A stretch of DNA of 43,217 bases from Asterionellopsis glacialis (taxonomy: Eukaryota; Bacillariophyta; Plagiogrammaphyceae; Rhaphoneidales; Asterionellopsidaceae), in assembly GCA_014885115.2 (NCBI GenBank), contig WKLE02000453.1, positions 6,209 to 49,425 of the forward strand, given 5' to 3'. The position numbers and the translations under genes are program-made. Shown one piece after another: positions 10,117 to 19,207 of this stretch. Positions within the stretch are counted from its first letter, which is position 1. Every line of letters begins with the position of its first letter. The notes under the pieces are model-generated. The model was given only the letters and a program-made list of their open reading frames with translations, ran no database searches and was not told the DNA's origin.

Positions 10117-12230
10117 CTGATCAAGGTTGTAAGTGCTGTAACAAACGATAGTGTGCAAATCCCAACAATATTTCTATTACAAAGGCATCACGTTGGTCTC
10201 TTTTTATTGACCATCCGACTATTGATGCTGTCTGGTACGTGGACTGTCCGTTAAAACGATTTGTTTCATCTATTTTCTGCTCGCCACAAAGATGTGTTCG
10301 ATGAGTTCTTTTCCCGGTTGCGAATTATCGAAAATCGGCGCGAACGTTTTTGATTGGACAACGAGTCCTGTTTGCAGCATGATACCCACGATTGAGATAT
10401 AAAAAATATACAGCGTTCCATATATATGAACGCGATACATCTAGTAGTACATACAAACCCATATATTAATTACAGTAGTACCAAAATTCGATACCAGATG
10501 GTACCTGTACAGTAACAGGTACACCGATTGAAAAGTCTGACGTAATGTAACGGCTTTTCCTTTATTTAATCGATACTTATCTCTATTTATAAATATATCA
10601 CGAGCGTGTAGCCATTCCCGAAAGAGGACGTGGACGAATAGTCCCATTATACAGTAGGACTAGATTTAGATGTACAGGTATATAGAAAATAATTTTGTCC
10701 TGTCTTCGTTAAGCCTGTCAAAAGAATATGTATCGTAGAAGATTTTTATTACCGGAGATCCATGTCAAACCTATACCCTGGTACCTGGTAGTAACTATAA
10801 TTGTCTGTACGGGGTACAGTACATGCAACCGTCCTTTGCTCTGTGCAGTCAGTACCTGTACGATACTAAATTTACTTTCCACCCCACAAAAGAGGGACTA
10901 CGATGAATAGGTTGGGAGACAAGTACCAGGTACATTTACCTATTACCAGGTAACTGGTTACCGTTCCTGGTAAGGCACGTTCCAGTCTACCGTTGATACT
11001 TCATCCTGGTAACTGCTACCGCCGGACGCACGCCGGGCAGCAATCCGGTACAGTTAAATCTGGTATGGTACTATGTATGATTTAGTTTGAGAATCACGAA
11101 AAACCGTTGTATTTTATGTATATTTAATTAAGATTATATCAATATTGAATTTTAATAGATAAGTACTGTGCATCAAAGACGTATAATAAAACGGGAGACA
11201 TATAAGGTACTTTACCAGGTACGTACAGGTTATACACAGGGCTGTATCAATAATGGATGTGTACCTGGTAGGATACATTCGATTAAAAACCTCTGTTATT
11301 GCAAATTATTAATAAAACGACAGTAGATTTTTTGTTTTCCAGCTCTGTTCTTGTAAAAAGAGGTCTAGGAGATTATTCGTACTTTTCGTGCAACGGTAAA
11401 ATCGTTCATTCAAGTTTTTTGGGACTATGGATTTTCTGTATACGGAGCAGCTAAAATCATTTCCTTCATACTATTTAGGACTAAGGATTTTGTATGACGT
11501 GAAGGGGCCAATGACATCCTCACTTATGTATGATCAGTGTTATTTTTATATAATTTCGTTAATAGTTGACTATTTAACGTTATATTTTGAATTTATTAAT
11601 GGCATTGAACGTCGTTGTAAAAACAATATTTAAGCACAGTATCAATTGAAGGGCAGCCTTACAAGAACTTTTACCAGGCTACCTCTCTGTACAGCCTTGT
11701 ACCTAAAGAAGCTGAGCAGGTAAAAGGAATACCTGCTTGTAGAAATCTACGAATGGTACTGTTTGATTGGATTATAATATTATTACCAGGTATTTGTAGT
11801 GCTTGCTAGAGTTTGTTCTGTTGCCGGAAGATTTCGGACCATAATTGTACCTGGTAGGTCCTTCCGGGTACGGTACGGGTACAGTTTCGGGTCTGTACCA
11901 GGTACCTGTACCTGGTACCAGTCAGGACCTACAGGGCTGTGTTTGTATCATTGCCTATTTCGAACTTTATACTACCTACGCGTACGTTCAGGCTACGACA
12001 AAAGCAATAGGGGTTGAAGCAAATAATATGACGCACACAAGGTGCATATACTCGCTCGGCTGTTGGCCAAGAATTTGCATGTACCAGCCAAACGTAGAAA
12101 TCTACCTGGAGGTGGTTGTGCAAATCTGTTGTGAAACAAAGCTGTGCTATTTTTGCGGTAGTGTTCCGTTTTGGAGTGTTTGTACTCGTGTGATTGCAGC
12201 AAACGGGATTTTTTACCAAGTTTGTAGAGC
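10117..12230. other. Long divergent intergenic region rich in GTACC/CCTGG motifs
   Basis: About 2.1 kb between the divergently transcribed RING and kinase genes. It holds many copies of a short motif family: GTACCTGT...ACAGGTAC as an inverted pair at 10501-10508/10515-10522, CCTGGTACCTGGTAG near 10788, AAGTACCAGGTACATTTACC near 10921, TTACCAGGTAACTGGTTACC near 10945, CTTTACCAGGTACGTACAGG near 11209, and a cluster at 11894-11920. Frames of 60-140 codons near 11800-12260 overlap these repeats on both strands and look like by-products of the motif rather than genes. No RNA gene was recognised. Confidence 0.55.
11894..11920. repeat. Palindromic GTACCAGGTACC cluster
   Basis: The segment reads TGTACCAGGTACC followed directly by TGTACCTGGTACCA, so alternating CCAGG and CCTGG cores are flanked by GTAC. 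It forms near-perfect nested inverted repeats. It lies about 310 bp upstream of the kinase start codon. Confidence 0.7.
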
Positions 12231-13883
12231 ATGGTTGTTCGTGAAGATAGTCCTTCAATGAAAAGTACTATGAATGGAGGCACGGAATATTCACCAACGA
12301 ACGCCAACGGTAATACGAAACAACCAATGCCACCAAGTTATCAAGTTAAGAGGGAGCAGTCAAAGCAGCAAGTACCCGTGCAGGGGGTACCTAGCGAAGC
12401 AGCAATGAGGCAACCGACGCTAAACAACTACTTCAAAGCGAGTCCTGCTGTTGCACGCGCTGCGGGCGAGGCGGCGCATCTCTATTCACAGGATTTTGAG
12501 ATGCATTCCAAGTTGGCTCATCGTGCGAGACGAAAAAAGTTACGACAGCGAGTGACGCAATTGCGATGGAGTGATTTAGAAGTTGGTGAATTGCTTGGAA
12601 AGGGGAATTTTAGTCATGTATATGAGGTGAAGCTTTTGAGGAGAAGAGTAGACACTGAACAAGACGATGAGAGTGTACTTGACGATAGAACCATTTCCAC
12701 AGATATCTGGGATCTAGCCTCCTGTGTGACGCAGATGACCCAGTTTGACCACCACAAAGTTGATGATATCTGGGATCTCGTTTCCCACTCAGGGACACTT
12801 GTTGAGGTCCCCGAAGAAGAGGAGGAAGAGGAGGATGACCTTGAGAGAACCTTTGCTCTCAAGCATTTGCATCCAGGGGCAATGGCAAATGAAAAGGAAT
12901 TCAAGGCAAGTGCCATCGATTTGGTACTTGAAGCAAAGCTGCTCGGCAACTTGAATCACGAAAATGTAATTAAGTTGCACGCAGTGACAGCCGGAAGTAT
13001 TTCAACGGTATTCAGTGGAGGCGGGTTCTTTCTGCTGCTTGATAGACTGACTGAAACCCTTGAAGATAAAATTAATGAATGGGCTAAAGTTCAAGAGATG
13101 AAAGCAACACGAAAAGCATCCAAGTTCAGACGGAATAGAGCTGCGAATGAGGAAGCGAGGAATAATATGATTACCTTGGAGGAACGAATTCGTTCGTGTG
13201 CTCTTGGCATTGCGCGAGGAATGGAATACTTGCACTCGAACCGCATTATTTTTAGGGATCTCAAACCAGCAAATGTTGGGTTTGATGAAAAGGGTGAGGT
13301 CAAAATCTTTGATTTTGGACTTGCCCGTGAAGTTGTGGATCCGGAACAACGCATGACGGGAAACACAGGTTCTCTACGTTATATGGCTCCTGAGGTCGCT
13401 CGTCACGAGCACTACGGTCTCAAGGCTGATGTATACTCATTTGGTCTTGTTTTGTGGGAAATAATGTCCTGCGAATTACCATTTGAAACTCTCAATCGTG
13501 CTGAGCACTCTGCAAGAGTCGTTTACGGAAGTGAACGACCAGAAATTGACAAAGTCAAGCAATCAGAGGATTTGAGAGAATTGATCATGAATTGTTGGGA
13601 TTCTGCTCCACAGAAGCGCCCCAATTTCATCGGTGTGCGTCACCATCTTCTTACAGAATTGACGCAAAGTCGAAGGCTTGAGACAGAAAAATGGGCCAAA
13701 GAAGTAAAGGGGGCAACAGAGGCTTGGACAGCTGACGTTAAGAAAACTTCAGTCCAAACTTCTGCTGCCAATTTCCGAAATAGGCTACGAAGACGAAGTG
13801 GCGGAGTAGCAACGCATTCATCGTTAGGTTATCACCGCTTTGAAGATGGTACATCAGAATCAAAGAAACTGGGTTGGTCATAA
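12231..13883 (+). CDS. TKL-type protein kinase with N-lobe insert
   Basis: Intronless, 550 residues. The catalytic domain runs from about 116 to 475: glycine loop GKGNFSHV (123-130), ATP-binding Lys211 in FALKHL, likely helix-C Glu234, FRDLKPAN (341-348) as the catalytic loop, DFG 361-363, APE 386-388, VYSFGLVLWEI and the terminal Arg in CWDSAPQKRP (455-464). The last motifs match tyrosine-kinase-like (MLK/RAF-like) Ser/Thr kinases. The usual HRD reads FRD; Asp343 and Lys345 are kept, so activity is expected. An insert of about 75 residues (137-208) between beta2 and beta3 ends in a run of Glu and contains two copies of a DIWDL(A/V)S motif (158-164, 179-185). A second basic insert lies at about 281-313. 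The N-terminal tail has a possible PCNA-binding QPTLNNYF at 61-68. Substrates are unknown. Confidence 0.9.
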   Translation: MVVREDSPSMKSTMNGGTEYSPTNANGNTKQPMPPSYQVKREQSKQQVPVQGVPSEAAMRQPTLNNYFKASPAVARAAGEAAHLYSQDFEMHSKLAHRARRKKLRQRVTQLRWSDLEVGELLGKGNFSHVYEVKLLRRRVDTEQDDESVLDDRTISTDIWDLASCVTQMTQFDHHKVDDIWDLVSHSGTLVEVPEEEEEEEDDLERTFALKHLHPGAMANEKEFKASAIDLVLEAKLLGNLNHENVIKLHAVTAGSISTVFSGGGFFLLLDRLTETLEDKINEWAKVQEMKATRKASKFRRNRAANEEARNNMITLEERIRSCALGIARGMEYLHSNRIIFRDLKPANVGFDEKGEVKIFDFGLAREVVDPEQRMTGNTGSLRYMAPEVARHEHYGLKADVYSFGLVLWEIMSCELPFETLNRAEHSARVVYGSERPEIDKVKQSEDLRELIMNCWDSAPQKRPNFIGVRHHLLTELTQSRRLETEKWAKEVKGATEAWTADVKKTSVQTSAANFRNRLRRRSGGVATHSSLGYHRFEDGTSESKKLGWS

Positions 13884-14125
13884 TTTTTTATACTGCATAA
13901 CAAAAAAATCTTGAGGCAAAGAGATTTTACTGACACATGCGTGTGCATCAAGCCAAACTATAGAAGTGATGCAACTAGTGTTGATTGATGAGGAGAAAAA
14001 TGAACTGAAAATGGCTTTCACACTGACTTGAATACGGAAATTATATTTAAGACAGATCATGACGTCAAGCAAATCTCTGAAAAATCATAAAAACTTGTTC
14101 GAATATATTTCAAAATCTATTTATT

Positions 14126-14786
14126 TCAAATATCGACTTCTAAGTCCATATCGTACATTTGCTTTACTTCTTCCGCCAATGCAGTAGCCAAGGTTGTATG
14201 TTCTCCGCCACCATCAACAGATCTAGTGTGTACCCAAAGTCCATCTTCATATTCGTATCGCCTCGGTCCAGAAATAGGAGAAGACCACCAAATTTGCTGA
14301 AATAGAGAATAGTTTTGTTTGAAAAAATGTGAGATATGATGCATTGAAACATTGCAAACATGGTCCTGTTGGAGATTAACAAAAATGAAAGCATTCACTT
14401 ACTTGGTTAGGTGTCTGTTTGTTAATAACCCAAGTACCATGCGGTGGGAAACTTAGCGTAAGCACACCTGATGCTAAGGATACCTCTACGTCCACGTCAG
14501 TTTCATCAAACAAGTCCTCAACGGAATCTTGAATCATTTCCAAGGTCTCATCTGCAGCATCATGAAACGCACTCTCTGTATGAAATAACGATCTTTGTTG
14601 TTTGCTTATACTTTGTTGGCAAAACCAAGAATTATAATCTGTCCGCGATCGTCCAGAATCATAAAAGACATTTCTTGACGACAATGTCGAGAAAGAAGCA
14701 GGACAAAGTGTCAGCCGTTTTGAACTTCTGAGTGACCTAATGGGAAGAACAAAACGGGAAAACTTTCCAACTTTTGTAAAAATCAT
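14126..14786 (-). CDS. FXN: Frataxin, mitochondrial iron-sulfur cluster assembly factor
   Basis: Two exons, 14403-14786 and 14126-14296, with a 106-bp intron at 14297-14402 (CAA|GTAAGT ... TTTCAG|CAA, phase 0), giving 184 residues. Splicing joins GTWVINKQTPNQ to QIWWSSPISGPRRYEY, which follows the animal and fungal frataxin core (GTYVINKQTPNKQIWLSSPxSGPKRY) almost residue for residue. Residues 73-105 form the first helix and its acidic ridge (ADETLEMIQDSVEDLFDETD), the surface used for iron and for contact with the ISCU/NFS1 complex. The first 60-70 residues are rich in Arg, Ser and Phe with few acids, as expected of a mitochondrial presequence. Frataxin accelerates persulfide transfer in Fe-S cluster synthesis in the matrix. 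The kinase gene upstream in the window converges on its 3' end. Confidence 0.96.
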
Positions 14787-15759
14787 TATTCAGTAAGTAG
14801 ACAAATTTCTCACAGACTGATTCCTGCAAATAGTGGTATTTCCTTTCTTTTCTTTCCGTGGATTCCTCTTCGCTCTCCCTGGTCACACACCCGTCAGTGA
14901 TGAACACTCTTGGCAAATGCATTCGCTTGAAATAAGCACTTCAAAGCTACCACGGTTGTTCCAGAGATGCATGCACTTTCTGTTATCCTGCTTTCTCCAT
15001 TAGGACTATTTACCAGGTATTCGTACGGTAGTACAAGGCAGGTACTGACTGTCTGTCTGTACGAGGTTTTTCGAACTATTTAGCGTTGTATCGAAGATTC
15101 CTTATTCCGTATCCGAAAAAAACGTCTGCCTTCACCAGAAAACTCAAGATTGGGGAGGAAACGACCGACGACGGGTGAAAACCGAAGTCACAATATCATG
15201 TGTAAAGGAAGCCGAAGCACCCGCCATTTCGTCACAAGGAGTATCATCAATTGAATGACACGTAGAAATATATTGAAGCTCCCGTACAATACATCTCTTA
15301 GAAATTAACATTAATCAAGTACAGTACAATTATTAAAAAACATATATATTATTATCGATATTAATGGAAAAAAACGAAACATTGGAAATCCTTTACTTAA
15401 GACAGTACCGGGTACTCGGAGTAGGAGTTGATTGATGACATATATACATAGCGTCCCGAGCGAGACTGGCCTCTACAATTTATCAAAAACAAAACGTTCC
15501 TTCATCACTCCGATTATTGGCACTAGGTTGACACATGGTACAATTACACCATCATCCGCAACCCTTTTCAGCGATGCCACTTTTGCTTCCGCACAAAACT
15601 AGATAATCTTCGTCTTTTTTCCTAAATACTGGAATAAAAAAGTTGAAGATCACGAAACCGACCGTGAACATATCTCCAATAACTACAAATTTGAAAGGGC
15701 GCAACTAAAAAGCCATCACCCTTAGAAATCGTTCTCATAAAAATCGAAGGATCGAAACC
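14787..15759. other. Divergent intergenic region
   Basis: About 970 bp between the starts of the frataxin and secreted-protein genes. It contains further members of the GTACC motif family (TTACCAGGTATTCGTACGGTAGTAC near 15011 and AGTACCGGGTACTC near 15405) and AT-rich stretches around 15300-15370. No gene or RNA was recognised. Confidence 0.5.
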
Positions 15760-16740
15760 ATGAAGATTCCTCTTGCTCTGACTACTGTATTTTTCCTTCT
15801 CTCATTCTCTACGAGTGTCGCACGTCTTAGAGGCTTTAATTACATGAGGAGGAAATACAGACGGGATACAATGCCAAAACTCAACACGGATGGAATAAGA
15901 AAACATATTCCTGGGTCATTGTCTGGTCTGCAGTCAATAGACAGCTTACCTACAACTGCTCCAGTATGTGAAATAATTCTGGACGTTCACTGTAAAGTCG
16001 AAAGAGGAACCAAACCTTGCGATGGACTTGTACCACATGTGGTTGATCTATGCTCCCCCGACGATCACCCAACTAGTATCACCATGCAATACATAGGAGG
16101 GACCTGCAATCAAACAGAATTTTTCCATTGCGAAGATTCCCCCCAAGGTACCTCCGCGTCTGATACATCATACATTGTAGCAACCGACAGAAACAACGAA
16201 GTTTACTTCGAGGGCAATGTTACTATTAATGAAAGTTTCTTGATGAGCAAAAATGGATCTATGCTTACGGAAGACATCAATATCAATGTTTACTCGTCAT
16301 CGGATCAATCCGAGTTGCTTCAAACAATGACTTTGCCACTTTGTTCCAACTCGAACAGTTCCTCATTTCATTTCCAGGAAATATTGGGATCTACTAAGCT
16401 CACGGCCTTTGAAAGAGATGAGAGAGGAAGTGTTACATTTGAATCCGTCTTTGAGGTCGATGCTGTCTACTTTTTCAATCTGACTGGCTTTGGTAAGGTG
16501 CATAGCCTCAAGATACTGACGAATAATATCGACATCCCTTTCGCTGATTTGACCGATCAGGTGAATAGTACGGCACTTGGTGAAGGAACCGCAGTATCTG
16601 CAACAAAGGAAGTCAAACTAGATTTGAGTAATCGTCACAGGTACACGATGCTTTCGCTCGTTGAAGTTGTAGTACCTACTACTAACGAAACTTGTGCTGA
16701 TTCCGATTCGATGTTTTTTGACGCCGGTATTTTTATTTAG
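15760..16740 (+). CDS. Secreted cysteine-containing protein, family copy 1
   Basis: Intronless, 326 residues, ATG in good context (accATGaag). Residues 1-22 form a signal peptide (LALTTVFFLLSFSTSVA), so the product enters the secretory pathway. The mature part has paired cysteines (about residues 70-140: CEIILDVHC, KPCDG, DLCS, GGTC, HCED), several N-glycosylation sequons and no membrane anchor. It is a clear paralogue of the protein at 23745-24692. Shared landmarks in the same order are C-x5-D-x-x-C, (P)xVVDLC, SxITMxY, C-x-D, (Q/S)-x-YIVA, a (Y/F)EG-x-V-x-(I/V)(N/D)E(S/T)F block, QE(I/T)LG(S/A), a (V/L)(F/Y)(E)V block and a final FxxGxxx. I do not recognise a characterised domain. A cell-surface or cell-wall role is only a guess. 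Confidence 0.82.
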   Translation: MKIPLALTTVFFLLSFSTSVARLRGFNYMRRKYRRDTMPKLNTDGIRKHIPGSLSGLQSIDSLPTTAPVCEIILDVHCKVERGTKPCDGLVPHVVDLCSPDDHPTSITMQYIGGTCNQTEFFHCEDSPQGTSASDTSYIVATDRNNEVYFEGNVTINESFLMSKNGSMLTEDININVYSSSDQSELLQTMTLPLCSNSNSSSFHFQEILGSTKLTAFERDERGSVTFESVFEVDAVYFFNLTGFGKVHSLKILTNNIDIPFADLTDQVNSTALGEGTAVSATKEVKLDLSNRHRYTMLSLVEVVVPTTNETCADSDSMFFDAGIFI

Positions 16741-17328
16741 AATATTGCATATCTATTCATCATTCATTTAGATTGCGGGTGCCGCTCTCTTTCCACTGCA
16801 CAATTAAGCAGGGTAAGACATACAAACCATGAATTTGTAAGCGCCCCGCATAAATATTTATATTTATTTATAATTCAGTACCTCCAATCATTTATAAGCA
16901 ATAGTATGGATCACAGATTTTCAATGTGTGTGCTGAAAAAACTGTATTGTCACGCGGTGTTGACGAATCTACTTTCACTTTCCTTCTATGCAATTTTGCT
17001 TCTTGCGCAACATGCAAAATAAAGGAGTGAGCTAAAAATGCATGCACTTTTCCACTTCTAATTATCATGGCTGGTTAGGGGGGTCACCTGGAGTCTAGAC
17101 AGCACGGATAGTCTAGCTCCACTAGGACTACCTGTACTCGATTAATGCGAAGGCCATTCAGATAGACACACGTATAATATACAATAGATGGAGACAATAA
17201 TTACATCGGAGAATGACAACTTTATGCACTCTCTATATCCTGTGAACGAGTCTTTCTCCATACAAAAATTATATAGCGTATGCTACATTCCGATCGTTGG
17301 TTTTGTTACTCAAAAAAATTAAAAGGAG
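16741..17328. other. Intergenic, no gene seen
   Basis: AT-rich flank between the secreted protein and the adaptin fragment. No frame, tRNA or repeat family stands out beyond short AT runs near 16850-16880. Confidence 0.5.
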
Positions 17329-17390
17329 ATAGTAGTGCCGGTTGGTTCTCACAAAAACTATAGTAGTGCCGGTTGGTTCTCACAAAAACT
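17329..17390 (+). repeat. Exact 31-bp tandem duplication
   Basis: Bases 17329-17359 and 17360-17390 are identical (atagtagtgccggttggttc, then tcacaaaaact) and abut with no spacer. The duplication lies about 147 bp before the start codon of the adaptin fragment. Perfect identity points to a recent event. Confidence 0.95.
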
Positions 17391-17452
17391 TCGAAATACA
17401 ACCATTGTTTTTTGTTGTCTTCGGTTGGTTTGTTCAGGATTACCAAAAGCTT

Positions 17453-18076
17453 TGACAAGCCACTCAAAACTTAGTACAATCTAAAAGAACAACACCCGGA
17501 ATTCCAACGTGGTCTCCCATCGTAGCCCACAAACTCATGACAGCCATTCGGGATGATGACGGATCCCAACGAGGACTATTGACGGTCGGTATCTGGTGTA
17601 TTGGTGAGTACGGTGATTTAGTTCTCAGTCCCTATTCGCACACTCATCCGCCGTCGGAGAATGGTTATTCAGATCCTATTTCGTTCATAGCTCTTGCCCC
17701 ATTTCAAGTGGTCGACACAGTCGAAATTGTCACAACACGTCATTCCTGCACTGAAATGGTGAAACAAACTGCGCTTACAGCTTTTACAAAGCTAAGTGAT
17801 CGTTTTGCGGACAAAGGAGACTCTGCGACACTTGAACGGCTCCACTCACTTGTGAAGAAACACCAAAGCGATCATTCTCTTGAATTGCAGCTTCGATCTT
17901 GTGAGTATGATGCCTTGTTGAATGCAGTGAAAGGAATTCGGATTACACCACCAGCTGCATCAAACGAAGAGGATATCTTTGGAGTAACAGACAACGGTGG
18001 AGGAGCTGTCAGTGATGCTGTCAAGAGTGCAGCAAAAGAAGCTTTAGCACGTATGCCGGTTGCAATGCAATATTGA
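17453..18076 (+). pseudogene. Fragment of AP-1 gamma adaptin (end of the trunk domain)
   Basis: An open frame of 179 codons from an ATG at 17537 corresponds to only the last part of the gamma-adaptin trunk. GLLTVGIWCIGEYGDLVLS matches the diagnostic (V)xxWCIGEYG(D/E)LL segment. TALTAFTKLSDRF matches the YALTAxxKLSxRF segment, LELQLRSCEY matches ELQQRxxEY, and the C-terminus ALARMPV matches LLERMPV. Full gamma adaptins have several hundred more residues before this point plus a hinge and ear, all absent. Similarity continues upstream of the ATG (VAHKLMTAI resembles VQRLYKAI) until an in-frame stop at 17453, so the 5' edge looks like a breakpoint, not a true start. The frame itself is undamaged. 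It is probably a recent partial duplicate; a short expressed protein or an unseen 5' exon cannot be excluded. Confidence 0.75.
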
Positions 18077-18232
18077 GATACATTTACAACTCTTAATTTT
18101 TGCCATTTTTTTAAAAAGAATACAGTAAGATTTTTGTCTTAGTGAAACTTGAAGTTAATTTTAAAATGATTTAAAAGATGACGTCAACTCATTCTGCCAA
18201 CTCCAAATTTATTCCCGTAAGACATTTTAACG

Positions 18233-19123
18233 TTACTTTGCAACGGCTGATATAATGTACATGGGGTCACTTCTTCCCGGGTTTGGAGAGATATCATCAC
18301 ACTTGGGAGGCTCGAACATGCCGGAGTAATGAAAGAACGAACCAGCGATAAAAATATGCTCAAGGTCACTAGTTTGTAACCAAATTTGGAAGGCCTTGGT
18401 TGGGAAACTACGCAAATGAAAAATATAAAATTTACAACATATGGTTGAGAGTTCCCATAGTGGTCGCTGACCAAAGGATAAAACAAAAAATCCTTACCAT
18501 CTATTGCTCATGGATAGCATGCAAACTCCTCCAGGTCTAAGGACACGTCCAATTTCCTTTACAACTTCAAGGGGCTTATTCAGATAATCGATACTGACAA
18601 CACAAGTCACTTTATCAAAAGAATCGTCTTCGAATGGCAAGACCGGTTCTTTGTTCAAATCTTTGACAACAAAACTATCAATTTGCTTGTTTTGGCTCAA
18701 TTCATATTCATTCATTCCAAGGCCAACAACGTTGCCTCCCTTCCAGTCCGGGGGGAAATGAGATACCCAAGAAGAACAGATATCTAAAACGTCATCACCT
18801 TCCTTGAAGTGGTTAGAATAGTATTCTGTGAGGGCCGAGACAGCAAAGTCATCGATGTGGTACACAAGACGCGGCGCGTCGTAAAATACAGCATCGTCCT
18901 CTTCATCCATACGTGCGAAATCTTCAGGAGAAAAGGGCCACTCGGGAGGCCATTGGGGATTCGCAAGGACCTTTTCTGCCAAGTTATTAGTAGATGAACT
19001 ACTACGGAGTGTCGGGGCCATTTTACCAAAACGATTTCTCGAAATGGGGTTAGTTGTGAAAGCTGCCCCCGTGGAGCACAGGAGAGACGAAATGAAGAGT
19101 GCACAATTTGCAAAACGCATCAC
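18233..19123 (-). CDS. Probable plastid-targeted class I SAM-dependent methyltransferase
   Basis: Two exons, 18498-19123 and 18233-18407, with a 90-bp intron at 18408-18497. The splice splits a Cys codon (TG|GTAAGG ... GCGTAG|T) and gives 266 residues. It restores SMSNRCFPTKAFQIWL, a segment conserved in this Methyltransf_11-like family. SAM-binding motif I is DDVLDICSSWVSH (110-122), post-I is VVGLGMNEYEL, and FEDDSFDKVTCVVSIDYL (164-181) and VLRPGGVCMLSMSNR (194-208) are the later motifs. The C-terminus includes a conserved FHYSGMFEPPKCDDISPNPG. The N-terminus has a hydrophobic signal (ANCALFISSLLCSTGAAF) ending in Ala-Ala-Phe, the core of the diatom ASAFAP plastid-entry motif, followed by a Ser/Arg-rich transit-like stretch. 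Substrate unknown. The adaptin fragment converges on its 3' end. Confidence 0.88.
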
Positions 19124-19207
19124 GATTTCGCTTCTATAATGTAAAATGTGATAAACTTAGTGGTTTCGTCACTGCGACGTAGCTATCAAACCTTCTCGGT
19201 GATGCAT

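Noticed and set aside
11845..12261. 138-codon plus frame and overlapping minus frames before the kinase
   Set aside because: Built on the GTACC repeat cluster, open on both strands, runs past the kinase start, and shows no family signal.
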